Below are positions 5,462 to 6,100 of a stretch of DNA of 6,100 bases, in pieces. The position numbers were made by a program, and so were the translations under genes. The stretch is from assembly GCA_021825785.1 (NCBI GenBank), contig JAKAGP010000127.1, positions 1 through 6,100 on the forward strand, read 5' to 3'. The notes under the pieces are model-generated. The model was not told the DNA's origin. It saw only the letters and a list, made by a program, of their open reading frames with translations, and searched no databases. Source of the DNA: Nitrospirota bacterium. Lineage in GTDB: Bacteria; Nitrospirota; Thermodesulfovibrionia; Thermodesulfovibrionales; JdFR-88. Numbering within the stretch: the stretch's first letter is position 1; every line of letters begins with the position of its first letter.

Positions 5462-6100
5462 ATGTCCTTTAATTTAAAGAAGAGGAAAATATGGATCGCG
5501 GCATTGGCCGTGAGCCTGGTTGCTGCTTTTGCCGCGATGACGCTCTGGACTGACAGCTATGTCAGCGCAGGCGAGAACAACAATTACAGCCAATTGAAGG
5601 TTTTCACCGAGGTGCTCGAAGCGGTTGAGGCCAATTATGTGAAGGTGCCGGACACGAAAAAGCTGATATACGGCGCCATAAACGGCATGATAGACTCGCT
5701 GGACCCGCATTCAGGGTTCATGCCCCCGGATGCTTATAAAGATATGCAGATAGACACCAATGGGCAGTTCGGCGGCTTGGGCATGGAGATAGGAGTAAAA
5801 AACCGTGCACTGACCGTGGTATCCCCCATAGAGGACACGCCTGCGTACAAGGCGGGCATTAAAGCCGGGGACAAGATTCTCAAGATAGACGGAGCTCCTA
5901 CCGGTGACATGACGATATTCGACGCGGTCAAGAAGATGCGCGGGCCGGTGGGGACCTCCGTGACCCTCTCGATCTTCCGCGAGGGTTTTTCCACGGCGCA
6001 TGATTTTAAGCTTGTGAGGGCCATAATAAAAATAAAGAGCGTTAAATGGAAGATGCTGGACAAGAACAACGGCATCGGTTATATAAAGCTCACCGAGTTC
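5462..6100 (+). CDS. ctpA: C-terminal processing protease CtpA, S41 family (5' part, runs off the window)
   Basis: The first 213 residues are visible and the frame is open to the last base. A short basic N-terminus (MSFNLKKRK) precedes a hydrophobic segment (about 10-29), an uncleaved anchor or signal peptide, placing the enzyme in the periplasm. Residues 41-90 match the S41 N-terminal region, with LEAVEANYV and the typical SLDPHSGFMPPDAY (79-92). Residues about 101-178 form a PDZ domain with its ligand loop in FGGLGMEIG and the AGIKAGDKILKIDG segment. Residues 204-213 (GIGYIKLTEF) begin the protease core. The catalytic Ser-Lys pair lies beyond the window, so activity cannot be judged. Such proteases trim or degrade periplasmic proteins, including peptidoglycan hydrolases in some bacteria. 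Placement after an envC-like gene suggests a link to cell-wall turnover. ATG 5462 was chosen over the in-frame GTG at 5450, which overlaps the ribosome site. Confidence 0.94.
   Translation, partial: MSFNLKKRKIWIAALAVSLVAAFAAMTLWTDSYVSAGENNNYSQLKVFTEVLEAVEANYVKVPDTKKLIYGAINGMIDSLDPHSGFMPPDAYKDMQIDTNGQFGGLGMEIGVKNRALTVVSPIEDTPAYKAGIKAGDKILKIDGAPTGDMTIFDAVKKMRGPVGTSVTLSIFREGFSTAHDFKLVRAIIKIKSVKWKMLDKNNGIGYIKLTEF

Noticed and set aside
1..6100. CRISPR array, tRNA/rRNA gene, transposase or phage genes
   Set aside because: No regularly spaced direct repeats, tRNA-like cloverleaf, or integrase/transposase motif was seen on either strand.

Overview
The window carries part of a bacterial chromosome, apparently Gram-negative. 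Evidence for an outer membrane is a beta-barrel C-terminus at the left end, a Sec-exported envelope protein, and an FtsEX/EnvC-type cell-separation module. The gene order ftsE-ftsX-envC-like-ctpA, the DUF3373-type porin-like protein, and heavy use of AGG (Arg) and ATA (Ile) codons at moderately high GC suggest Nitrospirota or a former deltaproteobacterial lineage. This placement is an inference. All supported genes lie on the + strand.

Left part (1-1190): the 3' end of a DUF3373-like outer-membrane barrel gene, closed by a strong intrinsic terminator (910-945). About 245 non-coding bases follow, holding a hairpin with a GAAA loop, a degenerate REP-like inverted repeat (1014-1094) and a plausible sigma70-type promoter. 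Middle part (1191-2712): an exported protein of unidentified N-terminal family ending in two SHOCT-like modules; a large imperfect stem-loop followed by seven T's; and a 94-residue cytoplasmic protein of an uncharacterised family with a perfect TATAAT box only 10 bases before its ATG. A 196-base gap follows, with no clear promoter and a second possible REP-like fragment.

Right part (2713-6100): a compact cell-envelope operon. FtsE (ATPase) and FtsX (membrane subunit) overlap by 4 bases. FtsX is separated by one base from an EnvC-like coiled-coil/LytM activator, and a ctpA-type S41 protease begins 70 bases later and runs off the window. By analogy with known systems, FtsEX would use ATP hydrolysis to change the conformation of the periplasmic EnvC-like protein, which then activates a murein amidase encoded elsewhere. 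The CtpA-like protease would process or degrade periplasmic substrates, possibly peptidoglycan hydrolases.

The division module itself is conventional. The less explained items are the tandem-SHOCT exported protein, the small protein with a possibly leaderless message, and the structured intergenic elements. I saw no clearly novel multi-gene system, CRISPR array, RNA gene or mobile element with a transposase.
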